This document shows, piece by piece, positions 62,360 to 64,000 of a DNA stretch of 64,000 nt. The stretch is from Garcia nutans (Eukaryota; Streptophyta; Magnoliopsida; Malpighiales; Euphorbiaceae): NCBI GenBank assembly GCA_947685225.1, contig CANTUV010000014.1:6324001-6388000 (forward strand), read 5' to 3'. The position numbers and the translations under genes are program-made. The notes beneath the pieces were generated by a model. It was given only the letters and a program-made list of their open reading frames with translations, was not told the DNA's origin and made no database searches. Positions within the stretch are counted from its first letter, which is position 1, and each line of letters starts with the position of its first letter.

Positions 62360-63735
62360 CGGTGTATATTTGTCATTGAGTTAATTAGAGCATCACTCAT
62401 CAACTTGAAATCACAATAAGTTTTATTTAAAAAAATAATTAATTCGATATCTTTTCTGGCATTTTTTATTTAAAACATAGTTTCAAGCTAATTCATGTTT
62501 GTTTGGAAGGGGGAAATATTAGAAATAAGCTGTATGTAAGAATTAAAATTTGATTTAGGATAAAAGAAAAGAAAACATAGGACATCACTTTTAGATTGGG
62601 TGAGTGTGTGTAGTTTGTTAAATTTGATTTAGTAAATTTAGAGACAACAATTTAGGTCTTATTGAGATGGACATAGCCGAACTAAGGCTGTAAAAAGAGA
62701 GATGTGATATCATGTAGTAGCACACCTAGTAGTGTATTAAATACAATTCATTGTATAAAGTTAGAAAATGAAAATTTTATAAAAAAATAATATAATAAAC
62801 ATAAGATTACATATATGATACAGCCTGTTGATTTTTATTAGTAAGGTGAAAATTATTGAAATTTAGGCTATCAAATATATTTTGTTATAAATTATTTGGA
62901 AGATTTCTATATTAATCATGCTGTGAAATTTGGAATTGATTATGAGTTGTCTATTTGTATTTTGAGTAAGAACATTGTGTTGTGATTGTGGGTGTAGAAT
63001 TAGCATTGGGCATGAGCTGTACAAATGTATCTTTCTAGGCATTTTGTTGTCAATGTAAAGTTGATGTTGGTTAATGGCTGTATGAATATATTTTTTCTTT
63101 GTGAATATGGAGTGATATTGGTTATGGACTGTATAAGAAAATGTTTTTACTTGAATTTATAATATTGTGACTATAAATGTGTGACTAATGTTTATTATAA
63201 ATTACTACATTACTAAAATTATTTGAAATTGTTAATTGCGAATGCTAGATTAGAAGTGCAACCTGGTTGTGAGTCGTGCAATTGTGTTCTTGTTTGAGTT
63301 ATTCATATAATAAATTCTAAGTGTATACTTATATTTTTATTTGATATTATTGAAGTAAATTTATTGGTTGAAAATTTCTAGTTTGGAGAGTAGTAGGGTT
63401 GGAATTTACAAAGAAATTATAAATAAATAGGATGACTAATTTGTGAGTTATAGGATTACAAGTTGTGAGTGACCTATTGTTAAAAAAAAAGAGTTTGTGG
63501 GAGAATCAATTTGAGAGTTATAGTGTTGTGTTGTTTAGTTCCTACCAATTGCTATTTAATTTTGATGCCTTATTTTAGAAATAGCTCAATAATTTCAATG
63601 TAAAATCAAATTTAAACATAACATCTTTTATTCTTTGTTGTTATATTTATGTTATGATATATTATATATGTGTGAGCTTAATAATAAGGCTTTAATTACT
63701 GATATTGTAAGAATATTGCAGTGAGTTTTATTGAT
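62360..63735. other. Sequence between the Athila element and a BED-finger remnant
   Basis: No coding region seen. Composition and position fit an intron or leader of the presumed hAT element that starts near 49246. Confidence 0.4.
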
Positions 63736-63751
63736 GACATGTATTCAATCC

Positions 63752-64000
63752 GATTCAATTGAGGTGAATGAAGAGTGTCTTAACTTGGAAGAAGATGGTG
63801 ATGTTTTGGAGTAAAAAGAACTTCCTGATGGAACGACAGTGAAAAAGGCAAAAAGGTCAAAAAAGTTATATTAAGTTGTATGGATATATTTTGAGCTAGT
63901 GGATTGAAAGAACAAGAAAAGAAGTGCAAGATGCAAGGGTTTTGAAACTTTATTTAGCTAATAATAAGTATAAGACATGTAATATGAAAAGTCATATAGC
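63752..64000 (+). pseudogene. hAT transposase BED zinc-finger remnant, cut by the window end
   Basis: One frame, interrupted by several stops, reads like the start of a RICESLEEPER/DAYSLEEPER-type hAT transposase. An acidic leader is followed by a basic stretch (VKKAKRSKKL), VVWIYFELVD and ARCKG. The next Cys and His (TCNMKSH) are in another frame, so a frameshift lies at about 63935. The spacing W-x3-FE...A-x-CK...C-x3-KxH fits a BED finger. Short and decayed, so moderate certainty. Confidence 0.5.

Overview
The window is nuclear DNA of a flowering plant, very probably a eudicot. It is AT-rich, its two host genes are split by GT-AG introns, and about half of it is transposable elements of plant lineages. 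The species cannot be named from the sequence alone.

Layout. 1-6078: AT-rich intergenic DNA with many microsatellites. 6079-17286: an 11.2 kb Ty3/gypsy LTR retrotransposon of the Tat type on the minus strand. It has gag-pro, RT-RNase H with a second RNase H domain, integrase, an antisense ORF, and tandem repeats in both untranslated regions. 18865-19217: an ACCGGT-rich hAT-type MITE with a perfect 8-bp target duplication. 20303-26191: an intact NF-YA transcription factor gene (minus, five coding exons, 213 aa), with a likely 5' leader exon at about 29514. 29800-43300: gene-poor AT-rich DNA holding a dead RTE-type LINE (33996-37270), a tRNA-derived SINE (about 38873-39079) and two dispersed AT-rich repeat families. 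43354-47065: an intact gene for chloroplast shikimate-kinase-like protein 2 (minus, eight exons, 389 aa). 48164-49210: a MULE-like element with long inverted repeats. 49968-62359: a 12.4 kb decayed Athila-type retrotransposon on the minus strand with an env-like pseudogene. It seems to sit inside an older hAT element, whose start may be near 49246 and whose BED-finger coding remnant runs off the window end.

The two host genes are unrelated: one is a CCAAT-box DNA-binding subunit, the other a plastid protein. Both have clean splice sites and frames that close exactly across all exons. All element genes are broken, mainly by Trp-to-stop and Gln-to-stop changes and small frameshifts, as expected for C-to-T decay of methylated DNA.

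I found no CRISPR array, operon or other clearly new system. The most interesting unexplained structure is in the retrotransposons. Both LTR families carry arrays of short GC-rich palindromic motifs. The Athila array recurs just upstream of the env-like gene together with a 15-bp identical TATA-like core, which hints at an internal promoter copied from, or shared with, U3.
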